Assembly: GCF_003955735.1 (NCBI RefSeq)
Contig: NZ_CP034464.1
Location: forward strand, 558,001 to 622,000
Origin: Undibacterium parvum
GTDB taxonomy: Bacteria; Pseudomonadota; Gammaproteobacteria; Burkholderiales; Burkholderiaceae_D
Direction of reading: 5' to 3'
DNA: 64,000 bases
Within the stretch, counting starts at the first letter, position 1, and every line of letters begins with the position of its first letter. Position numbers and translations under genes: made by a program. The notes under the pieces are model-generated. The model was not told where the DNA came from and did no database searches. It was given only the letters and a program-made list of their open reading frames with translations. This document shows positions 37,660 to 46,605 of the stretch, one piece after another.

Positions 37660-38151
37660 CTAGTCATCCAAAGCACACTCAACAGCTTGCGCTTTCAGTA
37701 GCTCCGTCAGGAGTGCAGGATTGATTCCTAACAAATAGCCGCGCTTGCCGCCATTGATATAAATTTTATCCAGCAGAAGAATACCCTGTTCAACATACAC
37801 AGGCATGGCTTTTTTTGTCGCGAAGGGTGAGGTGCCACCGACCATGTAGCCGGAATGGCGTTGCGCCACCTCGGGCTTACATGGCTCTACCGATTTGCAG
37901 CCTATTTGTCGTGCCAGATTTTTGGTCGACACTTTGCAGTCACCATGCATCAGAACAATCAAAGGCTTGGCTAATTCATCCTGCATCACCAGGGTTTTGA
38001 CAACGCTATGTTCATCCACCCCTAATTCACGGGCCGACACCGTGGTGCCGCCATGTTCTTCATAAGTGTAAGGGTGTTCACTAAATACAGCGGCTTGCTT
38101 ACGCAAAAACTGGGTCGCCGGTGTTTCTGATACATGTTCTTTTTTAGCCAA
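37660..38151 (-). CDS. ybaK: YbaK/EbsC-type Cys-tRNA(Pro) deacylase
   Basis: 163 residues. The YbaK-domain blocks are EHGGTTVSARELGVDEHSVVKTLV, a substrate-pocket Lys in this segment, SVEPCKPEVAQRHSGYMVGGTSPFATKK, and the C-terminal YINGGKRGYLLGINPA. Hydrolyses Cys mischarged on tRNA-Pro by ProRS in trans. Stand-alone gene. Confidence 0.92.
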   Translation of the reverse strand: MAKKEHVSETPATQFLRKQAAVFSEHPYTYEEHGGTTVSARELGVDEHSVVKTLVMQDELAKPLIVLMHGDCKVSTKNLARQIGCKSVEPCKPEVAQRHSGYMVGGTSPFATKKAMPVYVEQGILLLDKIYINGGKRGYLLGINPALLTELLKAQAVECALDD

Positions 38152-38225
38152 AACGTTTCCTTCATGTCATAAGCAGGTCATATCCGAATTATATCGTTAT
38201 GCTTTTATCCACAACGAGAAATTTC

Positions 38226-39422
38226 ATGCAAATTCCACGTCATGCAGCTTTGCTTTTGGTTTGCTCCGCCAGTGTTTTAATCGCAGCCTGCGGCAGCAGC
38301 GATGCACCTAGCGCATTGCCAACTTTAAACGGTGAAAAACCTCTCGTGGTGGCACATCGTGGTGCCTCTGGTTACATCCCTGAAGAAACCTACGAAGCCT
38401 ATGTCAAAGCCATAGAGCTAGGCGCTGATGCGATCGAGCCGGACCTAGTGTCGACTAAAGACGGCGTGCTGATCGCCAGACACGATCCTAATCTTGCCGG
38501 CAGTACCGACGTCGCCAATCACCCAGAGTTTGCCTCGCGCAAAAAAACGCTGAGTGTCGACGGAGAATCACAAACCGGCTGGTTTGCCAGCGACTTTACT
38601 TTTGCTGAAATCAAAACTTTGGGCGGCATTTCCACCGATGCCGAACGGCCACAGCAATTTAACGGGCTCTACAAATTGGTCAGCTTTCAAGAGATCATCG
38701 ATCTGGTCAAAGCCAAATCAAAAGAAACTGGACGCACGATTTCGGTCTATCCAGAAACTAAAAACCCTAGTTATCATCGCGCCCTCGGTCTGCCTTTGGA
38801 AGACAAACTGATCGCGATTATCAATCAAGCCGGCTGGAACGATAAGAGCGCACCTATCTTCGTGCAATCCTTCGAGCCAGGCAGTCTGAAAGAAATGCGC
38901 GCCAAAGGTTTAAAAACAAAATTAATCCAACTGATTGATGCCGATGACGTCGATCTTAAAACAGGTAAATTGACCTACGCTGCGCCTTACGACCGGCCTG
39001 TAGACTGGGCCTTGGCGGGCGATAAACGTATGTTCTCCGATATGGTGACACCAGCAGGTCTGGCCGAAATCAAAACCTACGCGGATGGCATAGGTCCGTG
39101 GAAACGCTATATTGTCAGCGTCAAAGGCACTGTGGGTGCAGATGGAAAGATAGTCGACATCAACGGCGATGGAAAAATTAACGATGCCGACACCACGACT
39201 ATGGAGCCAACGAGCTTAGTCGCAGATGCCCATAAAGCGGGATTGATGCTGCATCCTTACACCTTCCGCAATGAAAAGCGCCGACTTGCCAGCAATTACA
39301 AAGGCGATCCAAAAGAAGAATACAAACAATTCTTCCGCTTGGGTGTCGATGGGATTTTTACGGATTTTACCGATACGGCCTTAGCCGCGCGTGCCGAGTA
39401 TTTGAAAGAAACGGGACGTTAA
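38226..39422 (+). CDS. Glycerophosphodiester phosphodiesterase lipoprotein
   Basis: 398 residues from the ATG at 38226 (an in-frame start at 38199 is less likely). The signal peptide ends in a lipobox, SVLIAACGSS, so it should be lipid-anchored. The GDPD catalytic His-Arg and metal ligands are in VVAHRGASGYIPEET, GADAIEPDLV and HDPNLAGSTDV, similar to the periplasmic GlpQ. Residues 311-322 (DINGDGKINDAD) fit an EF-hand/dockerin-type calcium loop exactly, an unusual insertion. It frees glycerol 3-phosphate from deacylated phospholipids. Confidence 0.92.
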   Translation: MQIPRHAALLLVCSASVLIAACGSSDAPSALPTLNGEKPLVVAHRGASGYIPEETYEAYVKAIELGADAIEPDLVSTKDGVLIARHDPNLAGSTDVANHPEFASRKKTLSVDGESQTGWFASDFTFAEIKTLGGISTDAERPQQFNGLYKLVSFQEIIDLVKAKSKETGRTISVYPETKNPSYHRALGLPLEDKLIAIINQAGWNDKSAPIFVQSFEPGSLKEMRAKGLKTKLIQLIDADDVDLKTGKLTYAAPYDRPVDWALAGDKRMFSDMVTPAGLAEIKTYADGIGPWKRYIVSVKGTVGADGKIVDINGDGKINDADTTTMEPTSLVADAHKAGLMLHPYTFRNEKRRLASNYKGDPKEEYKQFFRLGVDGIFTDFTDTALAARAEYLKETGR

Positions 39423-39432
39423 TCAGCTCCAG

Positions 39433-39458
39433 GGATGAGCTCAAAACAGAACTCATCC
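39433..39458. terminator. Hairpin between the GDPD gene and xerD
   Basis: GGATGAG and CTCATCC arms enclosing an imperfect inner pairing, located between converging genes. Without a clear T-run it is a possible weak bidirectional terminator. Confidence 0.4.
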
Positions 39459-39476
39459 TTATCTGACTAGGCTCAG

Positions 39477-40412
39477 CTAGCCCCTAGGATGATGTTGCGC
39501 GTGTAATTGTTTTAAACGCTCGCGCGCAACATGGGTGTAAATCTGAGTCGTCGAAATATCGGCATGCCCCAGCAGTAATTGCACCACCCTTAAATCGGCA
39601 CCGTGATTTAATAGATGGGTAGCAAATGCATGTCTCAGGGTATGTGGTGATAAGGGCGCGACTATGCCAGCCTGACTGGCATATTTTTTTATCAGCACCC
39701 AAAACATTTGTCTGGTCATAGCGCCACCGCGCGCCGTCACAAACAGGGCGTCATCAATCTGTCCATCCAAAATCACCGCCCTGCCCTCGCGCAAATAGCG
39801 CTCCAGCCAGGTTCTGGCGACTTCACCAAAAGGCACCAAGCGAGTTTTATTCCCTTTGCCGGTAATGCGCAAGACACCATCATTAAGACTCATGTCGAGC
39901 GCCGCCAAAGACACCAGCTCCGTCACACGTAAGCCACAGGCATATAACAATTCGAGCATGGTGCGATCACGCAAACCCAAGGCAGTATTTACGTCCGGTG
40001 CCAGCAGTAAGACCTCGACCTGTTTTTCGCTCAATGTTTTAGGTAAGCGATTCGCTTGCTTCGCCGACTTGAGTTTGGTACAGGGATTAGCGGCAATCAG
40101 ATTTTGCCTGAAAGCCATTTGATAAAAGCGCTTGAGTACGCTCATACGGCGATTCGCGGAAGTGGCTTTTGATGCGCTATGCTTCTCGGCAATGTAGGCG
40201 AAAATATCCGTCTCATTCACTTGATACAGATGTTTTTCGTTTTTTTGCTGCAGCCACTCGGCAAATAGGCGCATATCACGTCGATACGCTTCCAGAGAGT
40301 TTTTAGCCAAGCCATCTTCTAGCCAGAGATTGTCGCAAAACGCATCAATTTGCGCCTGCACTTGTGCCGGCAATACGATGACAGGCGTGGCTGTATCTAT
40401 TTGGCGGCCCAC
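39477..40412 (-). CDS. xerD: Tyrosine recombinase XerD
   Basis: 311 residues. The SAM-like N-terminal domain (about 12-105) contains LEDGLAKNSLEAYRRDMRLF; the catalytic domain has Arg in LYACGLRVTELVSL, His-x-x-Arg in HTLRHAFATHLLNHG, and the Tyr nucleophile in TTQIYTHVARERL. Resolves chromosome dimers at dif with XerC. XerD is preferred over XerC because of the ogt neighbour and the sequence around the nucleophile. Its first codons overlap the ogt end by 16 bp. Confidence 0.93.
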   Translation of the reverse strand: MGRQIDTATPVIVLPAQVQAQIDAFCDNLWLEDGLAKNSLEAYRRDMRLFAEWLQQKNEKHLYQVNETDIFAYIAEKHSASKATSANRRMSVLKRFYQMAFRQNLIAANPCTKLKSAKQANRLPKTLSEKQVEVLLLAPDVNTALGLRDRTMLELLYACGLRVTELVSLAALDMSLNDGVLRITGKGNKTRLVPFGEVARTWLERYLREGRAVILDGQIDDALFVTARGGAMTRQMFWVLIKKYASQAGIVAPLSPHTLRHAFATHLLNHGADLRVVQLLLGHADISTTQIYTHVARERLKQLHAQHHPRG

Positions 40413-40918
40413 AAAGACTCCTGAGTATAGCCAGCAACCTGTTCATGCGTCAGCAACCAGCGCTTCACCCCTAGATGGAAACCAGTCTCATCATCGTGAT
40501 GTGCAAAACCGCCTAAGCCAGCTGCGGCAGTGACTCGATGACAAGGAATCACTAAAGGATACCAGTTGGCACCGCAGGCCTGCCCAACCGCACGTGGAGC
40601 TGACTGTATATGTTTGGCAATTTGTCCGTAGGTGCGCACTTCACCACGCGGTATAGATGAAATCGCATTCCAGACTTTGTGCTGAAATACGCTACCGGCA
40701 GGTTTGAGAGCGAGCTTAAAACGAAAGTCGGCTTGTTCTATGTAAGACTCAATTTGCTGTGCCGCTTGCTCAGATATTTTATCTGTCGGTGCTTTTTCCT
40801 GAAACCTGGGCGGCAGATACACCAATTCACTGATGAAATTGCCCTCACTGCGCACGCCGATATAACCGAAAGGCACACTGACGATCGCCGAAAAAATAGC
40901 CGCTTCGCTTTCCAACAT
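40397..40918 (-). CDS. ogt: Methylated-DNA--protein-cysteine methyltransferase
   Basis: 173 residues from the ATG at 40918 with a good GGAG ribosome site. The active-site Cys is in VIPCHRVTAAAGLGGFAHH; FQHKVWNAISSIPRGEVRTYGQIA is the recognition-helix region. It removes methyl groups from O6-methylguanine in a suicide reaction. Overlaps xerD, so the two are one transcriptional unit. A structured RNA gene with its own terminator lies directly upstream. Confidence 0.94.
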   Translation of the reverse strand: MLESEAAIFSAIVSVPFGYIGVRSEGNFISELVYLPPRFQEKAPTDKISEQAAQQIESYIEQADFRFKLALKPAGSVFQHKVWNAISSIPRGEVRTYGQIAKHIQSAPRAVGQACGANWYPLVIPCHRVTAAAGLGGFAHHDDETGFHLGVKRWLLTHEQVAGYTQESLWAAK

Positions 40919-40956
40919 AGTTACTCCAGAAAAAAACGCGCAATGCGCAGCCAAAA

Positions 40957-41144
40957 GAAAAAAGGCGCATCCAAGGATGCGCCTTTAAAACATCTTTCGC
41001 GTTTCGGGCCGTTTAGACTTATTTGCATAAATCTCAGCTTATATTAAAACGCGCGTCTCCCCAGTGTGTTCGGTATGAATACCGCTTTTTATTGCACTTC
41101 CGCCTTAAAACTTGTTTGCACTGCTGTACTGCAAATTTCGATCT
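40957..41144 (-). ncRNA. Candidate structured small RNA, about 188 nt
   Basis: No open frame, but a complete transcription unit is visible: a sigma-70 promoter, about 160 nt of body and a strong terminator hairpin with six T. The body folds by eye: UUUGCA/UGCAAA near the 5' end, CGGUA-UUCA-UACCG, and a 7-bp stem CGCGUUU/AAACGCG (41047-41053 with 40998-41004) enclosing an 8-bp stem with a GCAA tetraloop (41015-41034, one G-U pair). The length is like 6S RNA, but I could not match 6S hallmarks such as a closing stem and central bubble, so it may be a different or lineage-specific sRNA. Confidence 0.65.
40961..40986 (-). terminator. Rho-independent terminator of the small RNA
   Basis: Perfect 12-bp arms AAAGGCGCATCC and GGATGCGCCTTT around two bases, with a six-T run on the minus strand. 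It lies upstream of ogt and cannot serve a protein gene, as none precedes it on this strand for about 350 bp. Confidence 0.92.
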
Positions 41145-41150
41145 GGCGAG

Positions 41151-41179
41151 AATATAACATGCAATTTCGCGCGATTCAA
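41151..41179 (-). promoter_or_regulatory. Sigma-70 promoter of the small RNA
   Basis: On the minus strand TTGAAT (-35, 41179-41174), a 17-bp spacer, and TATATT (-10, 41156-41151). The predicted start is near 41144. Spacing is ideal and both boxes are near consensus. Confidence 0.7.
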
Positions 41180-41334
41180 AAGCAAAATTGGGGAAAAATA
41201 TGAAATGTTGCGAATTTGTAAAAAACCGTATTAGTGAAATAAATTTCTGGACAATTTACTTTTTTTCACAATTTTTTAAAAAGACGGGAGGTACGATGCT
41301 AAGCCCCCCCCTCCTTGAATACACTCGGCGTTTG

Positions 41335-42615
41335 TTACTTGTATATAAGTTGCGGCAACCAGGTTGAAATGATAGGCACATAAGTAATCAGCATCAAGAA
41401 GCCTATCATCGTCATTAACCAAGGCATGACTGCGATGGTCAACTCGGTGATTCCCATCTTGGTGATGCCCGAAGCGACGTAAAGATTAAGCCCAACTGGT
41501 GGATGGCACATACCGACTTCCATATTCACTACCATGATGATACCAAAATGTACGGGATCGATGCCCAGCTTCATCGCCACCGGAAACAAAATAGGCGCCA
41601 TAATCAGGACGATAGAGGATGGCTCCATCACATTACCAGCCAAAAGCAGTAAGACATTGCAAACGAGCAAGAAGCTGACCACGCCAAAACCTTTGCCCAA
41701 GATCCAACCCGCCATTGCTTGCGGAATATTTTCGCTGGTCATCAAAAACGAAAACAACATGGCGTTGGTGATGATGTAGAGCAGCATGGCTGACATCGCC
41801 GCCGAATCTAGCAGTACTTTTGGCACCTTCATTAAAGTCATGTCTTTGTAGACGAATACCGCCACCACAAAGGCATACACGGCCGCGACCGCAGCGGCCT
41901 CAGTGGGTGTAAACATGCCCGAATAAATACCGCCCATGACGATCACGATCAGCAATAAACCCCAGGCGCTTTTACGGAAAGCGATCCAGCGCTCAGCCCA
42001 ACTGGATTTAGGCATGCGTGGATAATTGTGCTTGCGCGCCAGGAACCAGGTGGTTAATCCCAATAAGATAGCCAACAGCAAACCTGGTATCACGCCCGCC
42101 ATAAACAACTGCCCCACTGAAGTATTGGTCGAGACCGAATACATCACCATCACGATAGACGGCGGTATCAATATCCCCAGTGCCCCGGAAGTAGTGATCA
42201 CGCCTGCGCCAAAACCTTTGGGATAACCTTGCTTCACCATCGCTGGCATGATGATGGAGCCAATCGCCACCACGGTTGCCGGGGAAGATCCGGATACCGC
42301 AGCAAACAGCGCACACGCCATCACTCCAGCCAAAGCCAGACCACCATGCCAGTGACCGACCATAGAGGTGGCAAAATTAATCATGCGTCTGGCGACCCCG
42401 CCATGCGTCAGAAAATTACCCGCCAGAATAAAGAAAGGGATCGCCATGATCTCGAATTTCTCTATCCCGGTAAACAGTTTCAAGGCGACCGATTCGATAG
42501 GCACATTGGTCATGGTGAATAAGAATCCCAAGACCGTTAAGCCCAGAGAAATCGAAATCGGCATGCCCGTCAGCATCAGCGCCAGCAGTAAGACAAAAAT
42601 AATCGCGGCGTTCAT
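41335..42615 (-). CDS. dctM: TRAP transporter large permease DctM
   Basis: 426 residues with about 12 membrane helices. Typical DctM blocks: FILAGNFLTHGGVARRMI, AAVSGSSPATVVAIGSIIMP, TTSGALGILIPPSI, and CHPPVGLNLYVASGI. It imports C4-dicarboxylates or similar acids with the sodium gradient, together with DctQ and the binding protein DctP. The start overlaps the dctQ stop by 4 bp. Last gene of the dctPQM operon. Confidence 0.95.
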   Translation of the reverse strand: MNAAIIFVLLLALMLTGMPISISLGLTVLGFLFTMTNVPIESVALKLFTGIEKFEIMAIPFFILAGNFLTHGGVARRMINFATSMVGHWHGGLALAGVMACALFAAVSGSSPATVVAIGSIIMPAMVKQGYPKGFGAGVITTSGALGILIPPSIVMVMYSVSTNTSVGQLFMAGVIPGLLLAILLGLTTWFLARKHNYPRMPKSSWAERWIAFRKSAWGLLLIVIVMGGIYSGMFTPTEAAAVAAVYAFVVAVFVYKDMTLMKVPKVLLDSAAMSAMLLYIITNAMLFSFLMTSENIPQAMAGWILGKGFGVVSFLLVCNVLLLLAGNVMEPSSIVLIMAPILFPVAMKLGIDPVHFGIIMVVNMEVGMCHPPVGLNLYVASGITKMGITELTIAVMPWLMTMIGFLMLITYVPIISTWLPQLIYK

Positions 42616-43163
42616 GCTTTCACCTCGTCTTCCAAACCTTCTACGTGCGAATGATCATGTTTAGGTAATTCGCCGGTTTTAATAAAAGTCCAGGTTACTT
42701 GCAAGAAACGGAAGCACATCAGATAAGAGCCTAGCGGTATTGCCATATACACCCACCACATAGGGATTTCCAGATCCGCCGAAGTCTGATCTGTGTGCGC
42801 AATGTCCCAGACAAAACTCGCGCCTAAAGTACCGACAATACCTGTGAACAAGGCGCCGGCCAACAATCCAAAAATGACGAACTGATTGCGCCGTGTCGGC
42901 TTCATTTTATTGATTAGTACATCGACCCCAACGTGGATACCGGTACGCACACCGTAAGCTGCGCCAAACTTTGCCATCCACACGAACATATAGATGGTCA
43001 ATTCTTGTGCCCAACTGGTGTTAATTTGAATCAGCGCGTCCTGTACGTAGGGGATAGCAAAGCCGGATAAATAGCGATGCACGACAGCAACAAAGATCAC
43101 GATGGTGGCCGCCCCCATCAAGGTGGCAATTAACCACTCTTCCAGATGATCAAGAAATTTCAT
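42612..43163 (-). CDS. dctQ: TRAP transporter small permease DctQ
   Basis: 183 residues from the ATG at 43163; an earlier in-frame start at 43214 would overrun the family length. Four membrane helices, with LEEWLIATLMGAATIVIF at the first and ELTIYMFVWMAKFGAAYGVR in the middle. It bridges DctM and takes part in docking of the substrate-loaded DctP. Overlaps dctM. Confidence 0.93.
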   Translation of the reverse strand: MKFLDHLEEWLIATLMGAATIVIFVAVVHRYLSGFAIPYVQDALIQINTSWAQELTIYMFVWMAKFGAAYGVRTGIHVGVDVLINKMKPTRRNQFVIFGLLAGALFTGIVGTLGASFVWDIAHTDQTSADLEIPMWWVYMAIPLGSYLMCFRFLQVTWTFIKTGELPKHDHSHVEGLEDEVKA

Positions 43164-43242
43164 GGCATTTCCAATATGAAAGGTGGGCAAGCAAACCTGC
43201 TCGCAAGTAAGCAAGCAGACCAGGCCAGCACACCGTGTGAGA

Positions 43243-44247
43243 TTACTTGTAGCCTAGCGCTGCGGCTTCTTTGTTGACGTTGGCAATCAATTCTTTACCG
43301 ATTCTATCTTCCATGGTTTTTTGCACAGGCAACAGCGCCTTGCGCCACTCATTGCGCTCTGCAACACTAGGTAGATACACGGTGCTCTTGCCGGATTTTT
43401 TGATCGCTTCCAGGGCCTTATCATTTTCTTGCTGGGCGATCGCATTGGCGTACTTGGTGGCCGATTTCATGGCGGTATCGAGTTCGCCGCGGATATCCGC
43501 TGGTAAGCCATCCCAGAATTTTTTATTCACGATCACTGCGTAACCGAGGTAACCGTGATTAGTCAGGGTCACGTGTTTTTGCACCTCGTGCATTTTTTGG
43601 GTGTACAGATTGGAAGGTGGATTCTCAGTACCATCGACGACACCAGTCTGCAGGGCCTGATACACCTCAGAAAAAGCCAATACCTGAGGGTTCGCACCTA
43701 AAGCACGCATCTGAGCATCCAGCACTTTAGAAGACTGTATGCGCAATTTCTGTCCCTTTAAATCGCCAGGCAAATGTATCGATTTATTCGCCGACATCAC
43801 CTTAAAACCGTTATCCCAAAAACCCAGACCAACGATACCTTTAGGCTCCAGCTTCTTCATTAAGTCTTTGCCGATTTGCCCTTCGGTAACGCGATACAAG
43901 ACATCTTTATCCGGAAAGATAAAAGGCAAATCGAACACTTCAAACTCCTTGACACCCAGAGGTCCAAACTTCGCCAGTGAAGGTGCCAACATCTGCACCG
44001 CGCCCAATTGCAGCGCCTCCAACTCTTCTTTATCTTTGTACAGTGTGCTATTCGGATACAGCTCGACCTTAACACGACCTTTAGTGGCTTTTTCGGCGAG
44101 TTCTTTGAAGCGTTCCGCAGCCTTGCCCTTAGGGGTATCGACCGATACCACGTGACTAAACTTAATGACGATAGGGGCTTGCGCAAAGGCAACGCCGCTG
44201 ACCACAGTAGCGGCCAGCATAGAAAAGAGTAAAGAAGTGAGCTTCAT
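43243..44247 (-). CDS. dctP: TRAP transporter substrate-binding protein DctP
   Basis: 334 residues with a signal peptide ending at GVAFAQA. KFSHVVSVDTPKGKAAERFKE, QIQSSKVLDAQMRALGANP with its carboxylate-binding Arg, and VVDGTENPPSNLYTQK place it in the DctP family for C4-dicarboxylates. It is first in the operon; an upstream palindrome and direct repeats suggest control by the divergent DctS-DctR system. Confidence 0.95.
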   Translation of the reverse strand: MKLTSLLFSMLAATVVSGVAFAQAPIVIKFSHVVSVDTPKGKAAERFKELAEKATKGRVKVELYPNSTLYKDKEELEALQLGAVQMLAPSLAKFGPLGVKEFEVFDLPFIFPDKDVLYRVTEGQIGKDLMKKLEPKGIVGLGFWDNGFKVMSANKSIHLPGDLKGQKLRIQSSKVLDAQMRALGANPQVLAFSEVYQALQTGVVDGTENPPSNLYTQKMHEVQKHVTLTNHGYLGYAVIVNKKFWDGLPADIRGELDTAMKSATKYANAIAQQENDKALEAIKKSGKSTVYLPSVAERNEWRKALLPVQKTMEDRIGKELIANVNKEAAALGYK

Positions 44248-44327
44248 GTTGATCTCCGAAAGTGTTTGTTTTTAGGAATTTTTATTACTTGGCAAGAAGT
44301 ATTCAGAATTTCATAAAATTAAGCAAC

Positions 44328-44375
44328 TGTGGTTAACCACAATCAATGAAAATCACGCAAAATTCACCACAATCA
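44328..44375. promoter_or_regulatory. Palindrome and direct repeats in the dctP-dctS intergenic region
   Basis: TGTGGTTAACCACA (44328-44341) is a perfect 14-bp palindrome. CCACAATCA occurs at 44338-44346 and again at 44367-44375. The sites lie between the divergent dctP and dctS, the expected place for the operator of the FixJ-type regulator encoded downstream. Confidence 0.6.
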
Positions 44376-44434
44376 GCCTTTAGCTCGACAAGGACCTAAG
44401 CGTTTTGCTAGCGATGCAGTAAACTGTGTGCATC

Positions 44435-46423
44435 ATGTCCAAGCATCCCCTTTCCCAACGTTGGTCCAATCAGAAGTGGCGCTGGCTGCTGCCGATACTT
44501 CTGGTGCTACTATTTTTGACGACACTGATATGGCTACCTTGGCAGGCTCAGCGCATGGAAGCGAACGAGCGTCAGGAGCAATTGATCGCCGACACACTGT
44601 GGGTAGAACAGGCAATACAATTCCAACTCGACCGCAACGAGGAAATTTTGCGTCAAGTAGGTAAGGATATTATTCAGGAAAAACTCAGTCCCAACAGCGC
44701 CAATGACAGGTTTCGCCAACTACTCAAAAGCAATTACGAAATTCATCGGATAGACTGGTTTGACGAGCAAGACAAGCTCATCAATTCGACCTCAGAATCG
44801 CCACTATTCGAGAGCCAACAGAGCGCAGCATTGCAGCCTAACTTGTCTGGTCCAGAGGCAAAAAGCAAGACCCGTTGCCTGGAACCTATCCTAGAAACAG
44901 ACAGCAAGAACAGCTATTTACTGAGTTGCCAGATACCGCTGGTAAGAGGAAATAAACGCGATGGCAGTATCGTGGTCAGCTATCGATTGCAAGGCATACT
45001 CGAGGAAATGGCTCCCTGGTGGTTTGCTCAGGACAATCAGATTTCCATCCTGAATATGGATGAAAAAATATTGGCCGATCGCTCCGCCGGTGGCATGGGC
45101 AAAAACGTCTACACGCATACCCGCCAACTCGAATTCTCTGGTTTGAGCCTGATTCTGCGTACCAATAGCAACAAAACCGAACCCAAACTGCTCTCCAATC
45201 TGCTGGTACTGTCGGTAGTATTGCTCTCGCTAGGTTTGATCTGGAGTTTGCTGGCCCTGTGGCGCGACATTACCCGCCGCCTTGCTGCCGAGGGCGCGCT
45301 GCGCCAGCAAGTGGCATTTCGTACTGCGATGGAAAACTCGCTGATCACCGGCTTGCGCGCGCGCGACATGGAAGGCCGCCTGACCTATGTCAACCCGGCG
45401 TTTTGCAAAATGATAGGCCACCCTGCCGAGGATGTGATTGGGCGCATCCCGCCTATGCCGTATTGGGCGCCCGAAGCCTATCAAGAGTATCAGGAGCGTT
45501 TCACGCTCATGCTATCCGGTTCGGTACCGGCCAAAGGTTTCGAGACTATCTATCAGCGCGCTAATGGCGAGCGTTTTCCGGTCCTGATCTATGAGTCGGC
45601 CCTGGTCAACGAACATGGCAAACAGACTGGCTGGATGAGTTCTATCCTCGACATCTCGGAATTAAAAAATGCTCAGGAACTGGCCCGTCAGCAGCAAGAA
45701 AAACTGCATGCCAGCGCGCGCCTGGCCACCATGGGAGAAATTGCCTCTATGCTGGCGCATGAACTGAACCAACCGCTGGCGGCAATTTCAAGCTACACCA
45801 CCGGTGCCATCAATCTGATTAAGGCCGGCAGCAACGATCACGCCTTATTACAGAGCGCATTAGAAAAAGCCAACGCCCAAACCCAAAGGGCTGGCCACAT
45901 CATTCGCAGCGTGCACGAATTCGTCAAAAAAACCGAAAGCAGTCGAGAAGCGGTCAGCATCCCCAATCTGATACGTAGCGTTTTGCCCCTGGTCGAGTTA
46001 CAGGCGCAGGGCTCGCATGTGCATCTACAAATCCAGCTAGAAGCGCAGTTACCCGAGGTATTGGCCGACAAAGTCCTGCTGGAACAAGTACTACTCAATC
46101 TGACCAGAAATGCGATTGAGGCCATGGCACACTGCCCGCCAGAGCTACGCTTGCTGCGCATCGTCGCGCGCTGCGAGCAAGCAGTGAGGGGCGAATCAGC
46201 GGCCGCAAATAACGTCATAATAGAAGTGATAGACCGTGGTCATGGGATTACCGAAGAAATCGCCAAACAATTGTTCTCACCGTTTTTCACGACCAAAACC
46301 AGTGGCATGGGCATGGGTTTAAATATCTGCCGTACCGCGATAGAGTTTCACGGTGGCAGTCTGGAACATCAAAATAATCCTCTGGGCGGCACCATTTTTA
46401 GATTTTCACTACCAGTAAAATAG
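44435..46423 (+). CDS. dctS: Sensor histidine kinase, DctS type
   Basis: 662 residues from the ATG at 44435 (a GTG at 44426 is also possible). Membrane helix about 12-32, periplasmic sensor about 33-250, second helix about 253-275, PAS about 300-410, then HisKA with the phosphoaccepting His442 in LAHELNQPLAAIS, and HATPase motifs NLTRNAIEAM, DRGHGI and GMGMGLNICR. Rhodobacter DctS-DctR is the likely model: it senses dicarboxylates and activates dctPQM. Divergent from dctP. Confidence 0.93.
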   Translation: MSKHPLSQRWSNQKWRWLLPILLVLLFLTTLIWLPWQAQRMEANERQEQLIADTLWVEQAIQFQLDRNEEILRQVGKDIIQEKLSPNSANDRFRQLLKSNYEIHRIDWFDEQDKLINSTSESPLFESQQSAALQPNLSGPEAKSKTRCLEPILETDSKNSYLLSCQIPLVRGNKRDGSIVVSYRLQGILEEMAPWWFAQDNQISILNMDEKILADRSAGGMGKNVYTHTRQLEFSGLSLILRTNSNKTEPKLLSNLLVLSVVLLSLGLIWSLLALWRDITRRLAAEGALRQQVAFRTAMENSLITGLRARDMEGRLTYVNPAFCKMIGHPAEDVIGRIPPMPYWAPEAYQEYQERFTLMLSGSVPAKGFETIYQRANGERFPVLIYESALVNEHGKQTGWMSSILDISELKNAQELARQQQEKLHASARLATMGEIASMLAHELNQPLAAISSYTTGAINLIKAGSNDHALLQSALEKANAQTQRAGHIIRSVHEFVKKTESSREAVSIPNLIRSVLPLVELQAQGSHVHLQIQLEAQLPEVLADKVLLEQVLLNLTRNAIEAMAHCPPELRLLRIVARCEQAVRGESAAANNVIIEVIDRGHGITEEIAKQLFSPFFTTKTSGMGMGLNICRTAIEFHGGSLEHQNNPLGGTIFRFSLPVK

Positions 46424-46430
46424 CAGTAGA

Positions 46431-46531
46431 AGGACTTACGCAAATTTCCCCCAGCTAAGCGTTTCACCGAAGACTTACTTCAATACGGCAAAACGGATAC
46501 AAGAACGCTGGGGCGCTTTTGCGAAGGTTCT
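46431..46531. mobile_element. MITE-like element, copy 1 (101 bp)
   Basis: Between dctS and dctR. Terminal inverted repeats AGGACTTACGCAAA and, read inward from the other end, AGAACCTTCGCAAA agree at 11 of 14 positions. The internal block AGACTTACTTCAATACGGCAA is shared almost exactly with a second element of identical length at 62142. It has no coding capacity, so it would depend on a transposase encoded elsewhere; no clear target-site duplication is visible. Confidence 0.75.
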
Positions 46532-46605
46532 AATGAGAAGATTCCCAAAGAGGAAGTAAATTGCCGGTCAGTGGCCCGCATATAACAGAGATAGAGGAGA
46601 CCTGA

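Noticed and set aside
38098-38110. CTTACGCAAA as a further MITE terminus
   Set aside because: A chance match inside the ybaK coding region without a second terminus.
40957-41144. Naming the small RNA as 6S (ssrS)
   Set aside because: Length fits, but the long closing stem and central bubble of 6S could not be found by eye, so only a candidate sRNA is reported.
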